Positions 52,417-59,558 of a DNA stretch of 64,000 nt are shown piece after piece. Position numbers and translations under genes: made by a program. Position 1 is the first letter of the stretch; each line of letters opens with the position of its first letter. The notes beneath the pieces were generated by a model, which saw nothing but the letters and a program-made list of their open reading frames with translations, made no database searches and had not been told where the DNA came from. The stretch lies in NCBI RefSeq assembly GCF_900205965.1, contig NZ_OAOF01000013.1, positions 85,242-149,241 of the forward strand, written 5' to 3'. Source of the stretch: Lacrimispora amygdalina. Lineage in GTDB: Bacteria; Bacillota; Clostridia; Lachnospirales; Lachnospiraceae.

Positions 52417-54156
52417 ATGGACGACAAATATCATCAATTAGACAGAGTTTTAGAGGGCCGCCATTTAATCCCGGTTTTTCAGCCTATCGTATCACTGGTG
52501 GATGGAAAAACCTATGGTTTTGAAGCGCTGACCCGAATATCGGAAAAAGAACTTGATATGAATATTGAGGAGATGTTTCAGACTGCATTTAAGCATAATA
52601 AGTCCTGGGAGTTAGAAACCCTGTGCAGAGTAAAGGCATTGGAACACTCCGTATATATGGAACGTGGCAAAAAGCTGTTTCTCAATGTGAACTGCAATAT
52701 CATTTATGATACTGCCTTCCGGGAGGGTTTCACTAAATCATTTCTGCAAAAATATGGTTTAAATTCAAATGATATCATCTTTGAAATAACAGAACGCGTC
52801 TCTATATTAGATACCCATGCATTTACTGCTGCAGTTGAGCATTACCAAAAGCAGAATTACGGAATCGCCATTGATGATGTGGGGGCCGGTTACTCCGGTC
52901 TTAATGTTATTGCAAACGCCAGACCGGATTTAATAAAGCTTGACATGAACATGATCCGGAATGTGCAAAAAGATGAAACGAAACGGATGCTCATTAAGGC
53001 ACTTTCTGATTTTGGTAAAAATGCAGAAATACTTGTGATTGCCGAAGGAATTGAAACAAAAGAGGAATTAGAAACACTGATCAGTCTTGGTGTTGGTTAT
53101 GGGCAGGGTTACTTTCTGGGCTATCCAGACCCGGATTTTAAGGATATTTCAAAGGAAAAAGCAGACTTAATCAAGAGTTATCAGGCCAGAAGCTATATTA
53201 GAATGAACAAAACCTCTATCTATCCCATGGCTGGATATTTATCAAGGTCAGGACATACCTTTTTTCCTGATGAAAAAGCACTTCAAATATACGAAACACT
53301 TCAAAACAATCCTTCTATCACGGAATTTACAGTTACGGAAGAAGGCGCTGCCATTGGCTTTATGACAAGAACCGCTCTGGTTGAAAAATTCGGCGGCAGA
53401 TACGGGTTTAGCCTTAACTCAAAAAAGAGTATACAGCAGCTGACCAGCAAGAATTTTCTCAGTGTGAATTACGATATGCCCATCAACCAGGTCTCCAAGC
53501 TTGCCATGCAACGGCAATATGAACAGCTCTACAACCCGATAGTCGTGGAAAGGGAAGGGAAATACTGGGGCATCGTAACAATCAAAGACCTTCTTGAAGC
53601 CTGTACAAAGGCAGAAGTGGATACCGCTATGCATTCCAATCCGCTGACAGGCCTGCCCGGCAACCTTTTAATCGATCAGGAAATACTATACCGGGTTCTC
53701 GGCAATGCTCCCTACTGTATCATATATTTTGATATTGATAACTTCAAATCTTATAATGATGCTTACAGTTTTCAGTCCGGAGATATGATGCTTATGCTGC
53801 TTGCCGATATTCTGAAAAAGACAGCTGTAAAAAGCGAGTTTATCGGACATATCGGCGGGGATGATTTTATCGTAATCTGTGACTACCATGAGGCAGAGAA
53901 TTTCTGCAGGGAAGTCATTGATCAGTTTACAAACCGCGTCACTTCCCTATATCACAAAGAGGATATAGAACGAGGATATATTGTATCTAAAAACAGGCGG
54001 GGACTAACAGAAGAATTCCCCATTGCAAGCCTCTCTGTTGCAGGAATATCCAACCGCACGAAATCTTATCATAATATGGATTCCTTCTCCGCAGACATTG
54101 CTGAATTAAAAAAGAAATGCAAGCGGCAGACCGGCAGCTATTATGAAATTTATTAA
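52417..54156 (+). CDS. EAL-CBS-GGDEF cyclic-di-GMP protein
   Basis: 579 residues: EAL domain (about 8-245), a CBS-like pair (about 265-395) and a GGDEF domain (about 410-575). The EAL site looks intact: EAL at 36-38, NVNCN, FEITE, DDVGAGYSG with Asp153-154, IKLDMN and AEGIET, so phosphodiesterase activity is likely. The GGDEF loop is GGDDF (480-484), with Asp where the catalytic Glu usually is, so cyclase activity is doubtful. ATG at 52417 has GAGGAG seven bases upstream; the open frame extends upstream to 52189 without a site. No signal or membrane segment in this form. Confidence 0.88.
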   Translation: MDDKYHQLDRVLEGRHLIPVFQPIVSLVDGKTYGFEALTRISEKELDMNIEEMFQTAFKHNKSWELETLCRVKALEHSVYMERGKKLFLNVNCNIIYDTAFREGFTKSFLQKYGLNSNDIIFEITERVSILDTHAFTAAVEHYQKQNYGIAIDDVGAGYSGLNVIANARPDLIKLDMNMIRNVQKDETKRMLIKALSDFGKNAEILVIAEGIETKEELETLISLGVGYGQGYFLGYPDPDFKDISKEKADLIKSYQARSYIRMNKTSIYPMAGYLSRSGHTFFPDEKALQIYETLQNNPSITEFTVTEEGAAIGFMTRTALVEKFGGRYGFSLNSKKSIQQLTSKNFLSVNYDMPINQVSKLAMQRQYEQLYNPIVVEREGKYWGIVTIKDLLEACTKAEVDTAMHSNPLTGLPGNLLIDQEILYRVLGNAPYCIIYFDIDNFKSYNDAYSFQSGDMMLMLLADILKKTAVKSEFIGHIGGDDFIVICDYHEAENFCREVIDQFTNRVTSLYHKEDIERGYIVSKNRRGLTEEFPIASLSVAGISNRTKSYHNMDSFSADIAELKKKCKRQTGSYYEIY

Positions 54157-54330
54157 ACTTACAGTGATATTCGCTTCAAGTATATACATAGTCTTATCAA
54201 CTTCAGAATTACTTAATTCGCGGAAACGTGATAACAAATCCATTCATATCGAAGAGCAGTTGACACATACACTATTTTAGTGTTTATAATTATATCCAAA
54301 GAATTTTAAACTAAAGCAAATAGTAAAAAA

Positions 54331-54530
54331 GTTTACACGAATAGGGAATTGTATGGTTATGGTGAAGATTCTTATTTTATAAAAGACAATCAAGAAGCAT
54401 TGCAAAATGAGTTTATAAGCAAAGGTGCTAAAATTATTCGTCCGCTCAATATGACAGATTATAATAATATGGAATTTTGTTAGAAGACATTGATGGACCT
54501 TGGATTGCCTTTGGAATGAAGCAAAAATAA
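54331..54530 (+). pseudogene. Frameshifted VOC-family remnant
   Basis: One frame gives VYTNRELYGYGEDSYFIKD..., FISKGAKIIRPLNMTDYNNM and EF before a stop; a one-base shift continues with LEDIDGPWIAFGMKQK and a stop. Joined, this is the C-terminal unit of a small VOC protein (EF..EDIDGPWIAFG). No start or ribosome binding site is seen. The next 100 bases (ELRGGEETRLTSEVCTIKSE in one frame) look like another gene scrap. Typical decay at the edge of a mobile element. Confidence 0.55.
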
Positions 54531-54632
54531 CACTTATAGAACTACGGGGTGGAGAAGAAACCCGGCTGACAAGTGAAGTCTGCACGATTAAATCCGAAGA
54601 TAAATTTACGCAGTCCTTTTTAATCGCAACTG

Positions 54633-54661
54633 TTGACACGCCAGTACTTTAGGTATAAAAT
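54633..54661 (+). promoter_or_regulatory. Promoter of antitoxin RNA 1
   Basis: TTGACA (54633-54638), 17-base spacer, TAAAAT (54656-54661). Near consensus, pointing into the antitoxin region. Confidence 0.7.
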
Positions 54662-54667
54662 AGAGAT

Positions 54668-54734
54668 ACAAAGGGATTATGTATTTCAATTGTTGCACAA
54701 ACGAAAACCCAGGGATGGCAGTCCCTGGGTTTTC
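54668..54734 (+). ncRNA. Antitoxin RNA 1 (type I, par/Fst-like)
   Basis: Predicted RNA of about 65 nt from the promoter at 54633 to the shared terminator at 54708-54729. Its 54678-54698 stretch of 21 nt is the same as the plus strand at 54825-54845 except for two C-to-T changes. It can therefore pair over its full length with the toxin mRNA start region, the two changes becoming G-U pairs. The paired region covers the toxin start codon TTG. No reading frame. Ends are inferred. Confidence 0.65.
54708..54729. terminator. Shared terminator of toxin-antitoxin locus 1
   Basis: CCCAGGGA pairs with TCCCTGGG; GGTTTTC follows on the right and GGTTTTCG on the left, so it can end both convergent RNAs. 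Confidence 0.85.
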
Positions 54735-54758
54735 TTATGCTCGCTGTTATTTCTCCTT

Positions 54759-54836
54759 TCAGTCGAGCCATTTGCAAACCAAATGAGTCACTACGCCTGC
54801 TATGACCGAAAGCATAAGGGTTAATATGTATTCCAA
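54759..54836 (-). CDS. Type I toxin-like membrane peptide 1
   Basis: 25 residues: a single membrane helix (LTLMLSVIAGVVTHLV) and a CKWLD end. The TTG start matches that of locus 2 and is preceded by GGATGGGGG. In the toxin mRNA, GCTGTTAT near the 5' end (complement of 54872-54879) can pair with ATAACAGC after the stop (complement of 54743-54750), a long-range fold typical of type I toxin messages. Fst-family peptides have the same layout of one helix and a short charged tail. Promoter TATAAT at 54887-54892 leftward with a weak TTGTAG nineteen bases upstream. Confidence 0.7.
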   Translation of the reverse strand: MEYILTLMLSVIAGVVTHLVCKWLD

Positions 54837-54886
54837 CTGTTGCACCCCCATCCTGCTGCGCAGTTTGGGATATAACAGCACTTTAC

Positions 54887-54917
54887 ATTATATTTCGTTT
54901 TTTTATTTCGTCTACAA
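54887..54917 (-). promoter_or_regulatory. Promoter of toxin RNA 1
   Basis: Leftward TTGTAG (54912-54917), 19-base spacer, TATAAT (54887-54892). The block TTGTAGACGAAA...GAAATATAATG is shared with locus 2 (59527-59558). Confidence 0.6.
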
Positions 54918-54925
54918 TTTTCACA

Positions 54926-54959
54926 AAGAGGGGGGCTCTGTTTTCGAGAACTCCCCTCT
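54926..54959 (+). terminator. Hairpin before repeat copy A
   Basis: AAGAGGGG pairs with CTCCCCTCTT and TTGT follows. The same kind of hairpin stands before repeat copy D (60375-60404). Confidence 0.65.
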
Positions 54960-54961
54960 TT

Positions 54962-55025
54962 TGTACCTCAATTTTCCTTCCTGGTTGCCTGGAGCTGCTC
55001 CGATCAGAAATTGAGTTGAGATACA
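54962..55025. repeat. Element palindrome, copy A (64 nt)
   Basis: Ends TGTACCTCA and TTGAGATACA, with the inner hairpin GGAGCTGCTCC. Nearly identical to copy D, including its flanks. One base differs from the common left end (TGTATCTCA). Confidence 0.85.
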
Positions 55026-55039
55026 TTTTATCTGTTTTT

Positions 55040-55085
55040 TATCCGATCTTTGATTCTGATGATTCCCCCTGACTTTTATCAAAAA
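55040..55085 (-). pseudogene. Fragment of the XRE repressor C terminus
   Basis: Leftward FDKSQGESSESKIG then stop, almost the same as the last residues of the XRE protein at 60487-60846 (DKSQGKSSESKIG). It shows that 54926-55080 and 60375-60530 are copies of one segment. Confidence 0.6.
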
Positions 55086-55194
55086 ATGAAAGTGACCAAA
55101 ATTATTGGTTTGATTTTAAGCAAAAGAAATTCCTACATAGCATTGATACGTTTTATTATTCAGTGAAATTTGTAAATTCTTCACCGCTGATTCT

Positions 55195-56574
55195 TTGGAT
55201 ATGGAAGTCATGGAGTTCCGAAAATATTTTGATGCTGTGAACCAGAAGCTTTCCAAGAATGTAAACGTTGATTTTCTGCGTCTTGAGTTCGGCTCCGGAT
55301 TCTTCCTGAACCTAAAACCATATAGCTTTGCAAAGATGTATAACGTCTTTTTGGAGTATCCTGAATGGTTGGGTATTTTTATAGCTCCTGTCGTTCCAAA
55401 ATCTTCCGATTCATCGGTATCAGTTACCTGTGAATTAGTAGTACAGATCAGAAGTTATATGCTTTGGATATATGGGGTCAATGAATCATTCGAACGTTCT
55501 TATGAATATGTCCAGGCATTAGCAGAGCATTTCGGCTTACAGATCGCCTATGCGCAGGAAAATCGAATTGATTATTGCTGGCATAGCAACTACCTAAGTA
55601 ATCCAGAACACTTCTTTTCCCTTGAAAACTTTTACAAAATGCGTGTAGATCGGTTTAACGATGCTGTCACCCATACAGAGAAGAAAGGCAGTCAGGATTA
55701 TGAAATTGATTATGTTGCCCTGGGAAAGAGAACGGATAAAGTCTTTGTTAGAATCTATATGAAAAGCAAAGAAGTTGTTGAAATGGGTTATAAAGGCTGG
55801 TTCTTTTACTTCTGGTTGTTCAACGGCCTAATTAACCGCTATGATCTACACGTTTATGAGGAATGTTATAAGCGTCGGAGCTGGCAGTACCTTAATATGG
55901 CCCGTGCTTCCTTTTACCTGGAACATGGCTCTGATGAAAATGCAAAGTCAGTCTGCCGCAGGCTCTTGTCCGGGGAGCAGACCATGGAGGAAGATACCTT
56001 ACAAAAATTTGTTGACGGTCTAACTCCAAAAGTAAACCTGATTATGAATGTAGAGTATCAGACACGCCGCCGTCATTCAAAATCTTATGTACTGCTTCCG
56101 CTTCGGGATAACAAGTCAAAGTTAACCGCTAAAAGGATTTATGATCACCTGGACAATCGGAAACTGATTATGGATTACTTGACTAACTATGTATTTCGTA
56201 TGGTAGAACCGGAAGGGGATATGAATAAATCTCGCCGTGAAATGTGCGGCTTCTGGAAGTCTCTGCGTAGTTGTAAACTGGTTGATGCACACATACCCCC
56301 GATGCAGCTTAAGCTGGTACGGGAATATAGCCGCCATCTCAATGCTGATCTGGTGAAAAGACGGGCGATCAATAGTATTGTAACGTTAGGATTTTATAAT
56401 AAGGGTATGAATGAAGATGATATCATGCAAGATGTTGTAGATGCACTTTGTACGTTAAATGATAATGATGTTGAGAAGGCTTTACGGTATAAAACAAAAA
56501 AGGCCAGCAGCTCAACTCCGATGAACTGCCGGGCAGCCTTACATATACTGCAAGGTCTGAACTCACGATCATAG
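55195..56574 (+). CDS. Rep_trans-like rolling-circle replication initiator
   Basis: 459 residues. RIDYCWHSNY and ALGKRTDKVFVRIYMKSKEV, followed by a basic RYDLHVYEECYKRRSW, match the order of motifs of Rep_trans initiators (RID..D, ..G.R.SD...RIYDK..E, R.E...RR). Such proteins nick one strand of plasmid, integrative-element or filamentous-phage DNA. The active Tyr is not assigned. The 5' end is uncertain: the frame is open back to 55047 without a ribosome binding site, and the given start lacks one too, so the gene may be 5'-truncated by the rearrangement that left the XRE fragment just upstream. Confidence 0.6.
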   Translation: MDMEVMEFRKYFDAVNQKLSKNVNVDFLRLEFGSGFFLNLKPYSFAKMYNVFLEYPEWLGIFIAPVVPKSSDSSVSVTCELVVQIRSYMLWIYGVNESFERSYEYVQALAEHFGLQIAYAQENRIDYCWHSNYLSNPEHFFSLENFYKMRVDRFNDAVTHTEKKGSQDYEIDYVALGKRTDKVFVRIYMKSKEVVEMGYKGWFFYFWLFNGLINRYDLHVYEECYKRRSWQYLNMARASFYLEHGSDENAKSVCRRLLSGEQTMEEDTLQKFVDGLTPKVNLIMNVEYQTRRRHSKSYVLLPLRDNKSKLTAKRIYDHLDNRKLIMDYLTNYVFRMVEPEGDMNKSRREMCGFWKSLRSCKLVDAHIPPMQLKLVREYSRHLNADLVKRRAINSIVTLGFYNKGMNEDDIMQDVVDALCTLNDNDVEKALRYKTKKASSSTPMNCRAALHILQGLNSRS

Positions 56575-56643
56575 ATAAAACGACTGGTGAAGTCTATAGT
56601 CATAATAGCATGAGCAAAAATGAATTTCAAGGAGATTTTACGA

Positions 56644-57362
56644 ATGAATAAGATAACAGTTAAAAAGGCATTTGAAAAGTTTATGGGGTTAAAAGAATCT
56701 TATTGTGATAATAGTACCTGTAAATATTATGAACAGAACTTAAGTTTTTTCTTTGAGTTTTTGGAATCAGAGTTTAAAAAACCGATTGACCGTATTCCGG
56801 TGGATAGCCTGGCTCCTGATATCGTACAAAGCTATATAAAACATCTTAGATTCAAACCCAAATATGAAAAGCATCCGTTTAAGATTGGAGAGGAAAAGAA
56901 AGGAAATCTGAAAAATTCCACCATCAGAATTTATACCAGAGCTGTTAAAGTGTTCTTTAACTATATTCGTGATGATCTGGACTGTGAGGTTACATTTAAA
57001 AGACCCCGGCTCCCAACCAACGATTCCCGGATACAACTCCCTTTATACAGTCATGAGGTTCAGGCACTTGATCAGGTATTCTTAAACTCAACTCTGAAGC
57101 TATTAACTATAATGTATTGAAGCAGCTCTTTTTCAGAATAAGGAAATGGACAGGTGTTGAAAGGCTGCATCCGCATTTATTAAGACATACATTTGCTGTC
57201 TCTTATCTGGTTGGCGGTGGAAACCTGGAATTTCTTCGTGATATGCTTGGTCATAGTGATTACACGACTACCAGGGATTATGTGAAAATGGCAAACCAGT
57301 ATCGTATGATGGATGCAGATGTATATAAACTTGATGATATTTTCTTCCGACAGATAAAATAA
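56644..57362 (+). pseudogene. Tyrosine recombinase (phage integrase) broken by an internal deletion
   Basis: The 5' part (56644-57120) encodes an N-terminal core-binding domain and the start of the catalytic domain (LYSHEVQALDQVFLNS), then shifts frame. The 3' part (read through NYNVLKQLFFRIRKWTG from about 57088) holds the end: HPHLLRHTFAVSYL with the His-x-x-Arg motif, LGHSDYTTTRDYVK with the nucleophile Tyr. The roughly 90 residues between, with the first catalytic Arg and the Lys, are missing. The joint falls within a short AACTC repeat. AAGGAG precedes the ATG. Inactive as it stands; family XerC-like. Confidence 0.85.
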
Positions 57363-57364
57363 AA

Positions 57365-57427
57365 GTATCTCAATCAACCTTCCCGATCAGCCGGAGCTTC
57401 TCTGTCCGGGAACTTGGTTGAGATACA
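57365..57427. repeat. Element palindrome, copy B (63 nt)
   Basis: Ends AGTATCTCA and TTGAGATACA with the inner stem CCGGAGCTTCTCTGTCCGG. It starts two bases after the integrase stop and is followed after eight bases by AGGAGGG and a short ORF. Confidence 0.85.
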
Positions 57428-57443
57428 AATTAGGAGGGAACTA

Positions 57444-57515
57444 ATGTTTAAAATATCAAAAATAGTGTTACCAATTATAAGTCTAAACGTTTATATAATA
57501 GAGGGCAATAAATAA
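57444..57515 (+). CDS. Short ORF after palindrome B, probably a remnant
   Basis: 23 residues (MFKISKIVLPIISLNVYII plus a short tail), with AGGAGGG seven bases upstream. It looks like the start of a membrane protein that has been cut off. The 290 bases between it and the next gene hold only AT-rich DNA and scattered stops. Confidence 0.35.
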   Translation: MFKISKIVLPIISLNVYIIEGNK

Positions 57516-57806
57516 CCTCAAAATAAAATGAAAAAAGAAATAGGGAACTTTATTGTTATGCTTCATTAGTCTTAGGTTATTGATAGGAGAGGGGGACTAG
57601 TTTAGCTAATATGTACCAAGCTGGTTATCTGATGGCAACTCGGTTAGTGTTGATTTTTAATTTGTTAGTATACGGAACTCTATTTACCATATACTATTAA
57701 TCAAAAGAAAGAGGTGATTCCCTTGGATTAATTAGATTTAAGCTAATTTCTTACAAGCGCTTAGATACTAAATATACGTTGTAGCAGTTAAAGGAGGATT
57801 TACTAT

Positions 57807-58487
57807 ATGAAATTAAAGAACAAATTTCAAAGAGGTATCGCACTAATTTTATCTTTAATAATGATTTTGAGCTGTTCAGTAATGAACGTAATTGCAGCTC
57901 CAAGTGGTGAATATAATATTTCTATTAATGACAATATCGTCACAGAGAACGCAGTAATTTATATTGATGGGCAGACAGTTCAGTTAACCAGAGTAACCCA
58001 ACCCGGCGGTAAAACTTTAGTTACAACGACTTCGGGAAGTGATAGCTATACAAATTATGGTACTATTAATTATCAGGAATTGTTAAAAAGGATTGAAAGC
58101 GAAAAGAATGCTTCGAGTTCTCCAAATATGCTGATGCGTGCAGATACTGCACATAGTTCGAATTGTTACCATACTGTGATAGCCGAAAATTCTGTGACAG
58201 TGACAAGAGCAGAGGGGGCAACATCAGCTGCTGCAATAGCAGGAATACTTGCGTCTGCATTTACTGCAAATCCAGTAATCATTGCAAAAGTTGCAAAAGC
58301 AGCTTATGATAAGATAAGAAAAAGCGATATTGGCTATGAAGAAGTAACGGAACAGGTAAACGAAGTTTACTTTAAGGCTGATAATACATATTATACCCAT
58401 TGCTATCACGATACTATTAAATGCTATGATGCTTTTGGACATTATGTGAGTTCTTACACTCAAAGGCATCAGGCGGTTGGTGGCTGA
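57807..58487 (+). CDS. Secreted protein, possible toxin or bacteriocin
   Basis: 226 residues. Signal peptide (GIALILSLIMILSCSVMNVIA, likely cut after VIAA). The mature part has two related cysteine blocks, SSNCYHTVIAENS (about 114-126) and THCYHDTIKCYDAFGHYVSS near the end, and between them a glycine/alanine-rich hydrophobic stretch (AAAIAGILASAFTANPVII). That layout recalls SdpC-like or other large secreted antimicrobial proteins, but no family is recognised. AAAGGAGG precedes the ATG. A small membrane protein gene follows with a 30-base gap, as toxin-immunity pairs do. Confidence 0.65.
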   Translation: MKLKNKFQRGIALILSLIMILSCSVMNVIAAPSGEYNISINDNIVTENAVIYIDGQTVQLTRVTQPGGKTLVTTTSGSDSYTNYGTINYQELLKRIESEKNASSSPNMLMRADTAHSSNCYHTVIAENSVTVTRAEGATSAAAIAGILASAFTANPVIIAKVAKAAYDKIRKSDIGYEEVTEQVNEVYFKADNTYYTHCYHDTIKCYDAFGHYVSSYTQRHQAVGG

Positions 58488-58517
58488 TGTTTCCATTAAA
58501 AGCAGGAGGGACTTTAG

Positions 58518-58796
58518 GTGAAAATTAAAAAATATATTTTTATAGTTTTAATTATTATAAGTATTATATTAAGTTGCCAGATCCTGCCAATTGCTGATTT
58601 GAAATCTCTTTTACCTACAGATATTTATTTAAAGTATATTTGGAGCGAACGTATTTCTATGTTGGCATATAATATTTTATTATTAGTTATTATAGCTCAG
58701 GATATATTTCGAGAACAGGCCAAATATTCAACTCCAAAGAAAATAGCAATAATTTTGGCATTTTTTGCTGTAGATATTATTTTATTTTGGCTGTAA
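58518..58796 (+). CDS. Small membrane protein, possible immunity protein
   Basis: 92 residues with three predicted membrane segments (about 5-22, 45-62 and 76-91) and short loops. GTG start with AGGAGGG seven bases upstream. Placed right after the secreted protein and ended by a terminator, so the two form one unit. Immunity by analogy only. Confidence 0.6.
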   Translation: MKIKKYIFIVLIIISIILSCQILPIADLKSLLPTDIYLKYIWSERISMLAYNILLLVIIAQDIFREQAKYSTPKKIAIILAFFAVDIILFWL

Positions 58797-58802
58797 AATG
58801 CG

Positions 58803-58839
58803 AGCAGGAATCCGTGAATTACTATCATGGATTCCTGCT
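58803..58839 (+). terminator. Terminator of the secreted/membrane protein pair
   Basis: AGCAGGAATCC pairs with GGATTCCTGCT across a 15-base loop; TTAT follows. Confidence 0.85.
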
Positions 58840-58976
58840 TTATACATGTAGATTATTAATTATATGAATATAAACAAGAAATTTGCTACGAAAACTACAT
58901 CCTCCGCTGTCATTTTTACACAAAGGAAAAGCACCGTCCCCAACGCTCTCTGTCGTCAAAAACAGTACTTTTTTAC

Positions 58977-59018
58977 TGCGCCTTCAGGGACTCGAACCCT
59001 GGACAAATAGATTAAGAG
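58977..59018 (-). other. tRNA-Lys(CTT) 3'-end fragment, candidate attachment site
   Basis: Leftward it reads CTCTTAATC.. (anticodon loop with CTT), then GTCCAGGGTTCGAGTCCCTG (variable arm and T arm) and AAGGCGCA (3' acceptor strand and discriminator base). The 5' half of the tRNA is absent, and no complete tRNA is near. Integrases of phages and integrative elements use tRNA 3' ends and leave such a copy at one junction. The DNA to the right would be the element; the intact tRNA is expected at its far end. Confidence 0.75.
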
Positions 59019-59032
59019 GAATATGGGTGATA

Positions 59033-59085
59033 TGTATCTCGTTTATAAAGCTGCAGCCAATGATCAGAGCGGGATTTGAGATACA
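59033..59085. repeat. Element palindrome, copy G (53 nt)
   Basis: Ends TGTATCTC and TTGAGATACA, inner GCTGCAGC. It begins 15 bases after the tRNA fragment and is followed by a promoter. Confidence 0.8.
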
Positions 59086-59092
59086 AGAAAGA

Positions 59093-59121
59093 TTGACAGG
59101 CGACACAACAGGATATAAAAT
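59093..59121 (+). promoter_or_regulatory. Promoter of an orphan small RNA
   Basis: TTGACA (59093-59098), 17-base spacer, TAAAAT (59116-59121), very similar to the antitoxin RNA 1 promoter. Confidence 0.7.
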
Positions 59122-59127
59122 ATAAAC

Positions 59128-59199
59128 ATCCTTTCCGTTGTACGGGTTGGGTGTGACAGCAGAGAAAGTCCAGGGTTTCCGCCCTGGATTTTCTTGTTT
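59128..59199 (+). ncRNA. Orphan small RNA, antitoxin-like
   Basis: Between the promoter above and a hairpin terminator TCCAGGG/CCCTGGA (59169-59188) with ATTTTCTTGTTTT. It has no reading frame. No convergent toxin gene overlaps it, and it does not match the start regions of the two toxins found. Perhaps a relic of a third locus or a trans-acting RNA. Confidence 0.5.
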
Positions 59200-59202
59200 T
59201 AT

Positions 59203-59255
59203 TGTATCTCAATTTTCTTCCTGGATCCTGGCAGCTGCGAAAGTTTTGAGATACA
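59203..59255. repeat. Element palindrome, copy C (53 nt)
   Basis: Ends TGTATCTCA and TTGAGATACA, inner GGCAGCTGC. It directly precedes the antitoxin RNA 2 promoter, nine bases away. Confidence 0.85.
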
Positions 59256-59263
59256 TTTTTTTC

Positions 59264-59292
59264 TTGACTTTTATACTCAGATGAAATATGAT
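59264..59292 (+). promoter_or_regulatory. Promoter of antitoxin RNA 2
   Basis: TTGACT (59264-59269), 17-base spacer, TATGAT (59287-59292). Confidence 0.7.
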
Positions 59293-59298
59293 AATAGT

Positions 59299-59375
59299 AG
59301 CCAAAGAAATTTAGAAGCTGTTTAGGTTACACAAAAGCGAAACCCCGGAGAGGGCCAATCTCCGGGGTTTCTTTT
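59299..59375 (+). ncRNA. Antitoxin RNA 2 (type I, par/Fst-like)
   Basis: About 75 nt, ending at the shared hairpin 59340-59370. It carries two blocks identical to the plus strand around the toxin start: AAATTTAGAAGCTG (59307-59320, the same as 59455-59468) and GGTTACAC (59325-59332, the same as 59475-59482). These lie on either side of the toxin start codon, so the RNA can pair with the start region of the toxin message just as pAD1 RNA II pairs with fst through its direct repeats. Confidence 0.7.
59340..59370. terminator. Shared terminator of toxin-antitoxin locus 2
   Basis: AAACCCCGGAGA pairs with TCTCCGGGGTTT; CTTTT follows on the right and CGCTTTTG on the left. Confidence 0.88.
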
Positions 59376-59378
59376 AGG

Positions 59379-59474
59379 TTAGCTGTTTTTGTTTTTCCGA
59401 TCTAACCATTTGCATATGTAGTAGCCCACTACTCGTGCCATAATCGGAATTAAAAAATTTAGAAGCTGCTCCAA
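59379..59474 (-). CDS. Type I toxin-like membrane peptide 2
   Basis: 31 residues: LLNFLIPIMARVVGYYICKW, then LDRKNKNS, i.e. one membrane helix and a charged tail, the layout of Fst-family toxins. TTG start with AAAGGAGG seven bases upstream. In the mRNA the 5' AGCTGTTTTTGT (complement of 59510-59521) pairs perfectly over 12 bases with ACAAAAACAGCT at the end of the reading frame (complement of 59381-59392). In locus 1 the same pairing exists with a different sequence, so it is conserved as structure. Confidence 0.75.
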   Translation of the reverse strand: MEQLLNFLIPIMARVVGYYICKWLDRKNKNS

Positions 59475-59526
59475 GGTTACACCTCCTTTCTGCTGCCGCA
59501 GATTGGAGTACAAAAACAGCTCTTTC

Positions 59527-59558
59527 ATTATATTTCCTTTTTTGTGTTTCGTCTACAA
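59527..59558 (-). promoter_or_regulatory. Promoter of toxin RNA 2
   Basis: Leftward TTGTAG (59553-59558), about 20 bases, TATAAT (59527-59532). Shares its sequence block with locus 1. Confidence 0.55.

Noticed and set aside
54277..54639. 120-codon leftward frame
   Set aside because: It is the shadow of the frameshifted VOC remnant on the other strand, which has recognisable protein sequence.
58883..59125. 80-codon frame with the text LRLQGLEPWTNRLR
   Set aside because: This is translated tRNA fragment plus palindrome G, a known artefact pattern, not a gene.
59155..59195. GTCCAGGG..CCCTGGAT as a second tRNA T-arm
   Set aside because: It lacks the TTCGA loop and acceptor strand; it is the terminator of the orphan small RNA.
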